Origin: Paraspadella gotoi
Lineage: Eukaryota; Chaetognatha
DNA length: 64,000 nt
Direction: 5' to 3'
Assembly (NCBI GenBank): GCA_051294375.1
Contig: CM119269.1
Span: 1,628,537 to 1,692,536 of the forward strand
Shown: positions 12,606-19,456 of the stretch, in pieces
How positions within the stretch are numbered: the first letter of the stretch is position 1
How the letters are laid out: the number at the start of each line of letters is the position of its first letter
The notes under the pieces: model-generated
Told to the model about the DNA's origin: nothing
Database searches by the model: none
The model's input: the letters and a program-made list of their open reading frames with translations, nothing else
Position numbers and translations under genes: made by a program

Positions 12606-13312
12606 TACTGCCTGCGTTTTACGCCCACGCAAAAATCAGCCGTGTGGAGAAAAAGGAAAAAAGGATGAGGAGGAAGAAGAGGAAGAGGAGGAAGAGGAGG
12701 AAGTCAGTGGAGAAAATCGCAGAAGAAACCCGGGAGAGAGAGGGAGAGAGAGAGAGATAGAGAGAGAGAAAATGTTTTCTAGATGAATTTGAATTTTAAA
12801 TTCCAAGTTTTTTTTTGTTTTTTTTTATTTCGTTTCGCGACGCAAATTTTAAATTTCGTTCTCGCGATTTAGTCGTTCGGCTCATCCTTTGATCTTAAAT
12901 GCAGTAGCAGTAGCAACGTATTGGATGTATTTCAAAGCCGTTTGTATTTTAGTAATTCATTCAAAATTTTAGTTTTTAATTATAGTGAAATTGGTTCAAC
13001 CAATATAAAAATTATCCCTTCATTTAATAAATAAGCTATCTTGTCCCTGACTTTTTACAAGCTTTGGTGGACATAGCATGTCCCTGCAAAATTTTTCATA
13101 CGAGTCGAAGTAAAATTCAAAACCACCGTTAAACTTAAACTTAAACTTAAACTTAAACTTAAAGGTAAAAAAAAATCATTCATTTTCAGTCTTAGAAAGA
13201 AGAGATTTTTGTTGTATTCAATGTTGAATGAAAATAGATTCTCGTAAAAAAGTCAAGTCTTATTCATACTTCTATTTTTAGCAACTGTATCTCCCTCTTC
13301 CCATATGGATTC

Positions 13313-13343
<31 letters not shown>

Positions 13344-16041
13344 TCTCTCTCTCTCTCTCGCTTTGTTTACGTCTCTTATCACCATTCGGCAAGTATTCCT
13401 TTGTCAGGGTCACGACCCGCTTCTATCTTTCTCCTTCTTCTTTTCGTCGCCAGAAAGTCGAGTTTCTTGCAGAATACGATCCATTTTAAAATCATCTTTA
13501 AGGTCATGTTAAGAAACTATATGCATGTTTACATGTAACAAAGTAATTAAGTATTAATTGAAAAGACTTCATAGGGACTAATAATCAAATGAATGTCATA
13601 GCTTTTTTTTTCATTTTACAGTTTTACCGTCAGTTAATTCGTCGCGTCTGAAGTCTTAGACATACTAGTCTTAGGCCGAGTCTTAATCTAAGTCTTAGGC
13701 CTAGTCTTAGACTTACTCTTCGTCTTACTCTTAGTCTAAGCGATTTTATTTTTATGGGCACTTTGAGATGCGAGACATACAGGGACTTCAATCTGGAGCG
13801 ATACGAAAATTCTTGATTAAACTCGTAGTTATTTCGCTGTATATTATTTTTATATCATTTATTAATTAGAAAACTATTTGACGTTCATGTTGACCTAAAA
13901 AAATGTTAAAATTTCTTAATAGTATAATCACAGTGGCTCTCAAGCGCGGAGTCACTTTTCTTCTTTTTTTTCGTCCAAATTTTAAAAGTTTTTAACAATT
14001 TAACAATTTTAAACGTTGATTGTAATGTTATCTGTTATAAAAATTAAAAGATTTGGTGATAAAAAGTTAGTTTGGTGATTTGTTATTATAAAACAAAATT
14101 CTCATATAAAACCTTACCTTTTTACTTAGTAACTATTATTTATCCACCTAGTCGTCTTTTGTAATTTTTTTCCCCCAAGCTGCAATTTTTATTTTGAATA
14201 GATTTTAAAGGGACACGTGATGATTATTATAAAGTATTATTCTTATTATGAAAAAAAAATTTGATTCTGTTTCGTGATACATTTACTACAGTATCTTATT
14301 AATCATAAAAATTAAGCATGAAAAAAATTTAATTGCTTTAAATATCAAAGTAAAAAATTGAAAAAAATATTTAGCTCGAATGTTACAAATTGGTGGAAGT
14401 CAAATATTTTTTTATTAGTATATAACCTGATTGCTCTTCGTTTCGATTATATTACATTGTTCGTATCAGTCCTGATTGAAGTCCCTGTAGAGAAGCCAAG
14501 GACGGAAGGAAACTCCTTTTTTTTCCCTTTTTTTAATGTCGATTTTGACCGATTTTTTTTAAAGAAGAGAAAATACTAAAAAAAAATGTACAGGACTCGT
14601 AAAATTTGTTAACTTGTGCCAATTTGAAGTTAATAATTTAATTATTTTATATGCAGATGATGCTACTAAAGAGTTGCAGTTTGTCCTAAATGTTCTAAAA
14701 TGTTCTAAAATATTCTAAAATGTTCTACGGCTCCTTGTCCTCGTTTTCATTTCTGCCTTTTTCCCTCCGAAGTCATTCCTTCATTGTTTTGACGTTTTTA
14801 CCGATTTTTTCTCTTCAGTAATAAGTGATTCCGATTTTTATCCGGATCTACTTACAGCAGATTCCGGCTCTACGGTTCACTTTGTCGGTGCGTCGGTCTC
14901 GCCCCAAAGTCTCGTCGATTAGTCACTTAGATCATGATTTATGATAAATTAGACCAAAAAAATTGATGTCCGTCTGTCTGTCCATACTTCTCTTTGTCAG
15001 TCCATCCGTCCATCTATCTGTCCGTCCCCCCTAAGCTTTGAACGCAAATTACTCATGAGAGTGTTGAGCGATTTTCCTTTAAATTTTGTATGTGTGTAGA
15101 AAAATGTGTGATTGAGCTGGAAATCAAGTTTCGATGAAATCGTTTAAATGAAAACGAGTTTAAATAAAAAAAACAAACTAACTAGTTCATTATTTGATTA
15201 AGCTTTTTTTTGTATATAAATGTAAATTCAAGCTGTATTATTTATTTATTAATTAATTATTTAACTAATTAATAAATAAATGATTAATTAATTAATTGAA
15301 TTAATCTCTTCAAACTCTTCCATTAATTATTTAATTAATGCAATTGTCTGAGTGGAAAAGAATTAAAATGAAAAAAAAAACGGTTTTACTATTAGAATAT
15401 GCTTTTTTCTTTTTTCATTATTTAAACAAATAGATAATTGTGAGCATTGTTTTCTCAATGCTCACACTTATTTTACAGCTTTTGTCGTCTTCGTCGTCAT
15501 TCGATAAATCAAAGTTATATTTGTCAATGTATTTCCCCTCTTCAATTCGTTCTCGCCATCGTCGTCGTCGTCCGTCGTTCGTCGTCGTCGTTCGTCGTCG
15601 ATTCCTTGGTTTATTCGCCGTCGACTTAAAATCTCTCTGTCTTTTTTATTCATTCTCGTCATCTTCGTCGTCGTTCGTCGTTCGTCGTCGTCGTCGTCGT
15701 CGTTCGTCCGTCGTCGTTCGTCGTTCGTCGTTCGTCGTTCGTCGTCGAGGGCGAAATTAATTTTGTTTTGACGCTTCTGTTGATTTGACGACGTTCGTGA
15801 TTGGCGTTAAGGCGCAAAAGCTCAGCTCCAATTAGTGGGGGGCGTAAACAAAAGCCTCTTGTCAAAAGCCTCTTGTCTAAGATCTCCTGAAAGTGTTCCA
15901 ACTAAATTCTTTGTCCGTTAGTATGAATTACATCTTATAGATATGTATAATAATATAGGGTTAAGTACGTATCTGTTTAGAGAGAGAAAGAGAGAGAAAG
16001 AGAGAGAGAGCGAACTGAAAAATAATCTAAATAACACAAAT

Positions 16042-16072
<31 letters not shown>

Positions 16073-16754
16073 CAGATTTACCGCATCGATCCGACGAGTG
16101 ACGGGCTTCGACGTCGTAGAATAAGTGAGGAAATTTTAGAGCGCCGCTGACGCCACTCACGCCACTCGTGACGCCACGTAAAGGAAGAACGCTGAGCACG
16201 GTCCCGTTACGCAGATGAATTACGCCACTGGATCAAAAAAAAAAGGATTTATGCGTTTTAAATCTTGAGTGATTATTAAGGCTCACGTTGTCATCAGTTT
16301 AACTGGTTAATAATGCGTATTAAATATAATTTAATTTAAAATATAAAAATAAAAATAATTTAAATTAATTTAAAATTTTAATGTGTTTGTTTCCTCGTGC
16401 ATCAAAACGCGATTATTACTAGATGAAAATCCAAAAAAGGGCATATTTTTCAAAAGCGCCCTATTTCAAATTAAGTTAACTCAAGTTAGAACAAAGAGTT
16501 GGGGATTTGAATTAAAGATTAGGGGTTAAGGATTAAGTTAAGGTTAGGGATTATAGTTAAGGATGAGATTAAATTAGGAAAATAGTGCCTGACAAATGTC
16601 ATTATTCCGTTGTCGAAGAGAGGCCGCTAAGGCGATTGATTACCTGAGTCCATGACAAGTGGAAATGGCCACCTCAGATTCGCTCAATGAGGCATCCTGA
16701 GATTTTACTGTCCCGTGGTAGTAACAGTTGGCAGGGCGCTGTTTGATTGAATTG

Positions 16755-16823
<69 letters not shown>

Positions 16824-17778
16824 AAATTACAGCCTCCAACAAACTTTCACTTCTCTTAGCGGCAACAACGACAGCACCATCGAACAGCAGGACAACCTTG
16901 TCGGAGGCGACGGCGAAGTTTGCGGCGAAGAGCCTTCGATTCAGTTCGAGGCGAAGGCGAAGACGACTTCCGCCCACCGGAAGGAGAAAGTGGGCGTGGT
17001 TGACGTGACCGCGTCCCTGAAAAATGAAAACTTTTTCCTTTATCGATGATATCCAAGTCACCTCGAAATTTCTTTTGGGTTAATTTTTCTTTCGCCGATC
17101 GGGGTTAGGGGGGGTTAGGGTTAAGGGTAGTTTAGGGGTAGTTTAGGATTAGGGGGGTTAGGGCTAAAAGCGTTTTTTTAATAAATATTTTTAAATAATT
17201 TTTCAATAGACGACACAACCCCGGTCGGCGAACCTTCGTCCCTGTTTAAGGTCACGGCGAATCAACCCTACATTCATACAGCAAAACACGATACGATTTG
17301 AAACTCGCTGGTTGAAGATAAGAAGTTCAATGTAAACCTTCATGATTAAATTCTAAAATTTAATATTCAAGACCAAGTCTTCCGCAACTTTTCAGACTTT
17401 TTGCACTTTTTGAACATCATGGCGAAATTTTGATTTTTGAGTCTAAGAGTTTTAACTGAAATTTGTTGAAATATCTTTTAAATCGATATATTTTCTATCT
17501 GATAATTTTAATTTTGTGTCTCTCCGTCACTCCGCTTGACTCGGCTCACTTGATTTTATTAAATTATCGCATTATATTTTGACGTATATATAAATGTCGC
17601 CCACCCTCTTCCGTGCTGAGGCCGTATTTCCTGTGACGTCCTCTGCCTTGCAAAGGATAAAGAATCTCCACGCCGTCGTCATCATCGTCGTCGTCGGCGC
17701 TGTTGAGATAATTTTGAACGGCGTCGATGATATCTGCATTGAATTGTCGAATCTCTTCTTTCTCCTCTTGAATCGCAT
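3402..17778 (-). CDS. ADAM family metalloprotease-disintegrin, pseudoprotease-like
   Basis: Exons in transcript order: about 17778-17605 and 17016-16851, then 16738-16644, 16227-16082, 12099-12050, 11885-11580, 11326 (or 11263)-11183, 6167-6093, 6029-5942, 5394-5286, 4678-4428, 4136-3883, 3564-3458 (reading on to a stop at 3402). Phases agree from 16738 down, except in the 5286-5394 exon. Domains: reprolysin propeptide (SRLRLRLELNRRLFAANF; CYYHGTV...STCHGLSGVIHL), Cys-switch-like RCG, a basic RRRR furin-like site at the start of the protease domain, metalloprotease (VFNLVDLW, PYHDAAILLT), zinc region AHAFSHNLGLRHD, Met-turn CLMSP, then a disintegrin domain (VCGNGVVE, EECDCGS, GAQCSVGPCCHDC, ECDTPEFC) and the first cysteine-rich residues. 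The disintegrin sequence is closest in pattern to the ADAM9/12/19 group (family knowledge). Catalytic Glu is Ala. The signal-peptide exon is not found. A + strand membrane gene is nested in the intron between 11183 and 6167. Confidence 0.88.
3458..3564 (-). CDS. ADAM exon: end of disintegrin and start of cysteine-rich region
   Basis: Encodes ENDYLQNGSPCRRGEGICFN then GACATHNDQCQTIWG, the typical ADAM pattern of GxPC, CxNGxC and QCxxxWG. A donor (GGAAGAG then GTGAGG) follows, but the open frame also continues 18 codons to a TAG at 3402-3404. No downstream cysteine-rich, EGF or membrane exon is visible on this strand before the window edge. Confidence 0.8.
3655..3877. repeat. (CTTT)n microsatellite in ADAM intron
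   Basis: Long imperfect CTTT/CTTTT run between two ADAM disintegrin exons. It creates a spurious Phe/Leu/Ser-rich open frame on the + strand that is not a gene. Confidence 0.9.
3883..4136 (-). CDS. ADAM exon: disintegrin domain core
   Basis: Opens with LPLHVCGNGVVEGVEECDCG and runs through CCDPLTCRLKAGAQCSVGPC to CRTPKTECDTPEFCDGIVGE. Cysteine spacing fits the ADAM disintegrin fold. The residues at the tip of the disintegrin loop are CRTPKTECD, so there is no RGD integrin motif. Acceptor CTTCCTAG and donor GGA then GTGAGT are both good, phase 0 in and phase 2 out. Confidence 0.88.
4140..4218. repeat. (GGA)n purine-rich tract
   Basis: GGAGGA/GAA tract forming the polypyrimidine tract (on the - strand) upstream of the ADAM disintegrin exon acceptor. 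Confidence 0.7.
4277..4427. repeat. 21-bp minisatellite beside an ADAM splice donor
   Basis: Seven near-identical copies of a 21-bp unit (CCTTCTAATTCCTTTAAAAA plus G). Because 21 is a multiple of three it stays open in several frames. It lies entirely in the intron, abutting the donor of the 4428-4678 exon. Confidence 0.92.
4428..4678 (-). CDS. ADAM exon: third zinc His, Met-turn, end of protease domain
   Basis: Starts LRHDEADCSC, giving the third zinc His of HxxxHxxGxxHD. It continues through a Ser/Ala-rich insertion to SSCLMSPDLFS (Met-turn), FSNCSR, and GKAVCLRDVS, all standard landmarks of the C-terminal half of reprolysin domains. The Ser- and Ala-rich segments make this part longer than usual for ADAMs. 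Confidence 0.85.
4936..5195 (+). repeat. Dispersed repeat family R2, copy a
   Basis: About 250 bp matching the reverse complement of 41970-42285 (and its allelic copy near 49545-50540). Shared landmarks are ATGGCAACA..GGGTTGCC, a CACTGGCGCGGTTACCCTAG block and ACGCCTGGGATGGTGT. This copy lacks a roughly 70-bp segment present in the others. It lies in the ADAM intron between the 4678 and 5286 exons. Confidence 0.8.
5286..5394 (-). CDS. ADAM catalytic exon with frameshift and Glu-to-Ala change
   Basis: Acceptor CTCTCCAG and donor CTCG/GTGAG are good. The incoming frame reads DSICSSRCASVVVVDAVAVN then LVDVAAR, aligning to the ADAM Met-Cys-Ser...D...VAA region. The outgoing frame reads ESAHAFSHNLG and joins the next exon in phase. 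The two frames are offset by one base within CGAATCG: the exon is 109 nt where 108 would keep phase. In the HExxH position the codons are CAC GCC TTC AGT CAC, so the Glu is Ala independently of the frameshift. The frameshift may be an assembly error; the substitution is not explained by one. Confidence 0.8.
5428..5900. repeat. (GA)n then (GAAA)n microsatellite
   Basis: About 470 bp of GA repeats grading into GAAA and GTAA repeats, in an ADAM intron. It produces long spurious Arg/Glu or Ser/Leu frames on both strands. Confidence 0.95.
5942..6029 (-). CDS. ADAM metalloprotease exon (HDxA motif)
   Basis: Encodes QSAGLPYHDAAILLTSSLF then REGRTTVAVP, the conserved ADAM segment His-Asp-x-Ala-x-Leu-Leu-Thr. 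It is 88 nt, phase 0 in and phase 1 out, with a good CTCAG acceptor and GTGAGT donor. Confidence 0.85.
6093..6167 (-). CDS. ADAM metalloprotease exon (IW...TLQNFL)
   Basis: Encodes IWKEEKGVIAPTIRETLQNF then LTLKR, matching the ADAM pattern E-I/V-W-x(n)-TL-x-x-F-x-x-W. It is 75 nt, phase 0 at both ends, with acceptor TTTAG and donor GTAAGT. Confidence 0.85.
6168..7532. other. AT-rich ADAM intron
   Basis: Strongly AT-rich with many ATTAATAATA-type runs. No exon supported. A basic stretch near 7040-7110 on the - strand (KKKHRR) was considered but has no clear splice sites. Confidence 0.6.
7533..10619 (+). CDS. Unrecognised multi-pass membrane protein nested in ADAM intron
   Basis: Three coding blocks: 7533 to about 7955, about 8247-8886 and 9081-10619. 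The last two join cleanly (CAG/GTGAGT at 8886, TTATAG acceptor at 9080, phase 0). The first junction is unclear, since that block runs to a stop at 7979. Block 1 (ATG at 7533) has about four hydrophobic helices (GAALLLVASLHGAVSAVFGA; VKDDVILAVSILHVIVESFP ending FPQFLLQ). Block 2 begins with a Cys-rich loop carrying N-glycosylation motifs (NLST, NGT) and then three helices. Block 3 (about 510 residues) has several more helices, charged loops and C-terminal glycosylation motifs. The E-x-x-PQ-x-x-LQ motif recalls XK-related proteins, but I do not claim that family. The + orientation is opposite to the host ADAM gene. A channel, transporter or chemoreceptor are all possible. Confidence 0.6.
8931..9050. 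repeat. Dispersed repeat family R1, copy d (fragment)
   Basis: ACTTACAAGATAA, CCTCCCTATCAATTAAGTGG, TATAATGTTTTCA and TTTCCATCGTATAAAAGG blocks match the downstream halves of the R1 copies at 23.7 and 25.8 kb. It sits in the second intron of the nested membrane-protein gene. Confidence 0.7.
10683..10860 (-). mobile_element. Hammerhead-bearing element, copy 1
   Basis: Bounded by the 12-bp direct repeat TGCGCTGAATTT (10683-10694 and 10849-10860). Read on the - strand: direct repeat, a conserved box TATCCTTTCTTTTCATTGCG shared with the 27-kb element, then 16-bp perfectly complementary arms (10799-10814 and 10693-10708) enclosing a hammerhead ribozyme, then the second direct repeat overlapping the arm by 2 bases. 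The layout matches the copy at 26952-27153. Hammerheads of this minimal form are known in Penelope-like elements; no reverse transcriptase is present here, so it is a non-autonomous or truncated unit. It lies just 3' of the nested gene and may supply its AATAAA (10791-10796). Confidence 0.75.
10743..10776 (-). ncRNA. Hammerhead ribozyme motif (intact core)
   Basis: On the - strand: CTGATGA core (10776-10770), stem II GGCTT/AAGCC with a short loop, GAAA (10752-10749), then CATGTC with predicted cleavage after the C at 10743. A tiny stem III is formed by A-C/G-T around a two-base loop. Stem I is provided by AAGTG pairing with C(T)ACTT. All invariant core bases are present. Confidence 0.88.
10815..11182. 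other. AT-rich intron, no gene seen
   Basis: After the hammerhead element the stretch is AT-rich ADAM intron, with short ATCATATCA-type repeats near 11115-11155. No exon supported. Confidence 0.5.
11183..11326 (-). CDS. ADAM metalloprotease exon (NLVDLW)
   Basis: Encodes DETRLFDVFNLVDLWTKKLR then LRLRLVHFE, matching the ADAM pattern N-x-V-D-x-x-Y/W-x-x-L-x-I-x-hydrophobic-x-x-x-E that precedes I-W in the next exon. Two acceptors are possible: CACCAG at 11327 (adds a Ser run) or CGACGAG at 11264. Both give phase 0. The donor GAG/GTCTGG is weak but phase-correct. Confidence 0.7.
11580..11885 (-). CDS. ADAM exon: basic prodomain linker, furin-like site, protease start
   Basis: 306 nt, phase 0 at both ends, acceptor TTCGACAG and donor TTG/GTGAGA. 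It encodes RRSLVDHNPSFRPITTKNPL, long Arg-rich runs, then RRRRDAEEKENRLRVAVFCH ESL. RRRR fits a proprotein-convertase site, and RLRVAVFCHESL fits the first strand of the reprolysin domain. The Arg/Glu-rich linker is unusually long. Confidence 0.65.
12050..12099 (-). CDS. ADAM propeptide exon (short)
   Basis: 50 nt between a TCATTAG acceptor and a CGG/GTGAGT donor, phase 1 in and phase 0 out. It encodes G-NAPSKESREFSSSLIR, continuing directly from the RCG of the 16082-16227 exon. Confidence 0.6.
12985..13090. repeat. Dispersed repeat family R1, copy a
   Basis: Begins with AAATTGGTTCAACCAATATA, followed by TTTAATAAATAAGCTAT, GTCCCTGACTTT and GCTTTGGTGG. The same order of blocks occurs at 23701 and 25763. 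Confidence 0.8.
13645..13745. repeat. Degenerate GTCTTA array
   Basis: Repeated variants of AGTCTTAG, CTTACTC and GTCTAAG over about 100 bp in the ADAM intron. Confidence 0.7.
14870..15060. repeat. CCGTCCGTC-type repeat, fragment
   Basis: CGTCGATTAGTCA..TTATGATAAATTA followed by GTCCGTCTGTCTGTCCAT and GTCCATCCGTCCATCTATCT blocks. It resembles the palindromic element at 62489-62756. Confidence 0.6.
15550..15750. repeat. (CGT)n/CGTTCGTC tract
   Basis: Trinucleotide CGT with periodic TTCGT variants, giving spurious Val/Arg/Ser frames. Confidence 0.85.
16082..16227 (-). CDS. ADAM propeptide exon with cysteine-switch-like RCG
   Basis: Encodes S-GVIHLRNGTVLSVLPLRGV then ALKFPHLFYDVEARHSSDRC-G. 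The GVIHL..G...PL and F-x-H-hydrophobic-x-Y patterns match ADAM prodomains, and the terminal Cys-Gly lies where ADAM9-type cysteine switches do. Phase 2 in, phase 1 out. The donor CG/GTAAATC is acceptable. Confidence 0.75.
16644..16738 (-). CDS. ADAM propeptide exon (CYYHG...STCHGL)
   Basis: Encodes RPANCYYHGTVKSQDASLSE then SEVAISTCHGL, a near-diagnostic ADAM prodomain signature (C-Y-Y-x-G...S-x-x-A-x-STC-x-GL). It is 95 nt, phase 0 in and phase 2 out. Confidence 0.85.
16759..16820. repeat. (GA)n microsatellite
   Basis: About 60 bp of GA repeat between two ADAM propeptide exons. Confidence 0.95.
16851..17016 (-). CDS. ADAM propeptide exon
   Basis: After the acceptor TTTTTCAG at 17017 it reads GRGHVNHAHFLLPVGGSRLR then LRLELNRRLFAANFAVASDK. 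This matches the reprolysin propeptide pattern of a short beta segment, L-x-L-x-x-N-x-x-L and F-x-V. The 3' donor is uncertain: AGAA/GTGAAA at 16850 gives phase 1, while the next exon needs phase 0, so an earlier GT may be used. Confidence 0.65.
17097..17165. repeat. Telomere-like GGGTTAG-rich patch
   Basis: Irregular GGGGTTAGG, GGGTTAAGGG and TAGTTTAGGGG units; related patches occur at 16500-16580 and, as the complementary strand, 17975-18030. All are within ADAM introns or flanks. Confidence 0.5.
17605..17778 (-). CDS. Likely ADAM N-terminal propeptide exon
   Basis: After acceptor TAATTCAG it reads AIQEEKEEIRQFNADIIDAV then QNYLN, an Asp run, and GVEILYPLQGRGRHRKYGLS. The V-E-I-L-Y-P fits the start of ADAM prodomains (E-V-V-x-P). 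The donor (GG/GTGGGC) is weak and the phase into 17016 is not certain. The signal-peptide exon should lie further 5'. Confidence 0.5.
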
Positions 17779-19456
17779 CTGAATTACAATTTGAAAGAAA
17801 AAAGGAGTTGAAACATGAATTAAAGAATGAATTAAAGGCGGGAAGACTTTTTTTAAAAAAAAGGAATGTGAAGAAGAGAAGAATGTTCGAGTAATTCTAT
17901 GCTTAAAAAATAATTATTTTTAGATTCAATTGTATACCAAATTTTGGTAAAATTGTACATTCACTGTTTAGGATATTCTTAATCCTAACCACCCTTAACC
18001 TTAAATTCCCTTAACCTTAACGAAACTTTCTTTTTCTTTTCTTGTAGTATCAAACCCCGGAAATAATATATGCGAATGAAAAAATAACCAACTGGATCGG
18101 TTCCAGTCGGCGAAAGTAAAATAGTACCCGACTTTTCAATTTCACTAAAAAAAAAAAAGATGAAAGTAACAGAGCTTAAGAGATTAAAACCAATTAAAAC
18201 AAATAAACTATTGTGATATTTGGATTTTGTATTTTTTCATTTCACCGTAAAGAGAAACCGCACTGGAATGGTATTACCGGTGCCTGAAGTAAAAATTAAA
18301 ATTGCCCAAGGATATTAAACAATACTTAGTATTGTCCTATCTAAAATATTCTTTTTACTATTCGAATTCTTTTTTTTATATTTGAGGTGCAGAATACGAT
18401 CATCAATTCCGCTTTTCTCACTTGTCTATATGTCAAACATTTTATATATTATTTTAAATCAACAACGTTATGGATCCTAAATATACTTATGATGATATGG
18501 TCGTACATCCTTACTCAGTCTTAGGCAAATAAATTTGAAAATTGTTTTCAGAGGCAAACTGTATTTTAAGAGGTGAGACATCATTGAAATTGATGGAGAT
18601 AGCACATACAATATAACTTAAAATAAATTAAACTCTCTCATTTCAGTCTATTTTTGATAACGTGCAATTCAAATTATATCAAACTTGTAACGACAAGTAA
18701 GCCGAGATAAAAAATATTTGCAAACACTTCCGATTCTGGTTAAATAAAAATTTACCGATTAATTTACCTAAAAGGAAAAAATTGAAAGGATTACAGTAAA
18801 GTATATTTTCTACATATTTCCATACAGTTTTACAAACACTTTATTCCAGTTTCTTTAAAATTCGCAAAAAAATAAGAAATTTTATCATCAAAAATATGAA
18901 AAACAAATAATACAGAGGGGTTAAATTTAACAAGTTTTACAATAACTATTTCCACTATGTGATATGTACCAAAGGAAGAATACTGCCACAGGGGAATAGA
19001 AAATATTTCGATTTTAGAAACTGTTCATTTCTTCATCTCTGAAAATTGATAATATCGACATTTAACAGACTAGAGAAAAAGTATAAATATAATTTCTCTG
19101 GGACTTCATTCAATGACCACAATTTTTTTTTGGATGTGAGAAACCTTCAAATAACAGTTTCTCTTTTGATGTCAACTTGTGAACTCTATCGTGATAAATG
19201 TCATGTATTATCAGAGATAATAAATTATAAAAACATGTAAACAGGATTAAAGTCTGACAAGGAACAACATTTTCCTTTTTTTTTTGTTATATAACAAAAG
19301 TCGACATGTTCTCGATTTGCACCCATCGGATCGTTTTTTTGTTTTTTGAAATAAAAATTTTGATGTCAATAGCTAAGGCTTTTAAGGAATGTATATCGAT
19401 GGTATAAGAATTCACTTTTTCGGTAATGTAAAAAGCAAAAAAAAGCGCCATCGTTT
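17779..19456. other. AT-rich intergenic/UTR region between ADAM and IA-2 genes
   Basis: No coding exon found. It should hold the ADAM 5' end and promoter and the 3' UTR of the IA-2 gene, both on the - strand. TTTATT at 18840-18845 could be the IA-2 poly(A) signal, but several AT-rich alternatives exist. Confidence 0.45.

Larger units (their letters stand above)
12100..16081. other. ADAM intron: repeats, no gene supported
   Basis: About 4 kb of AT-rich intron. Contents: a GTC/GAG simple tract with a spurious poly-Val frame (12555-12780), R1 repeat copy a (12985-13090), an AAACTT hexamer run (13133-13163), a CT run (13313-13360), a degenerate GTCTTA/AGTCTTAG array (13645-13745), a CCGTCC-type repeat (14870-15060) and a GTC/CGTT tract (15550-15750). 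Confidence 0.6.

Noticed and set aside
12391-12786. 131-codon + strand frame with a poly-Val 'membrane helix' and Glu run
   Set aside because: The Val run is a GTC repeat and the Glu run a GAG repeat in an ADAM intron; no splice context or homology.
19046-19240. 64-codon + strand frame
   Set aside because: AT-rich, no homology, no splice sites, in the expected IA-2 3' flank.
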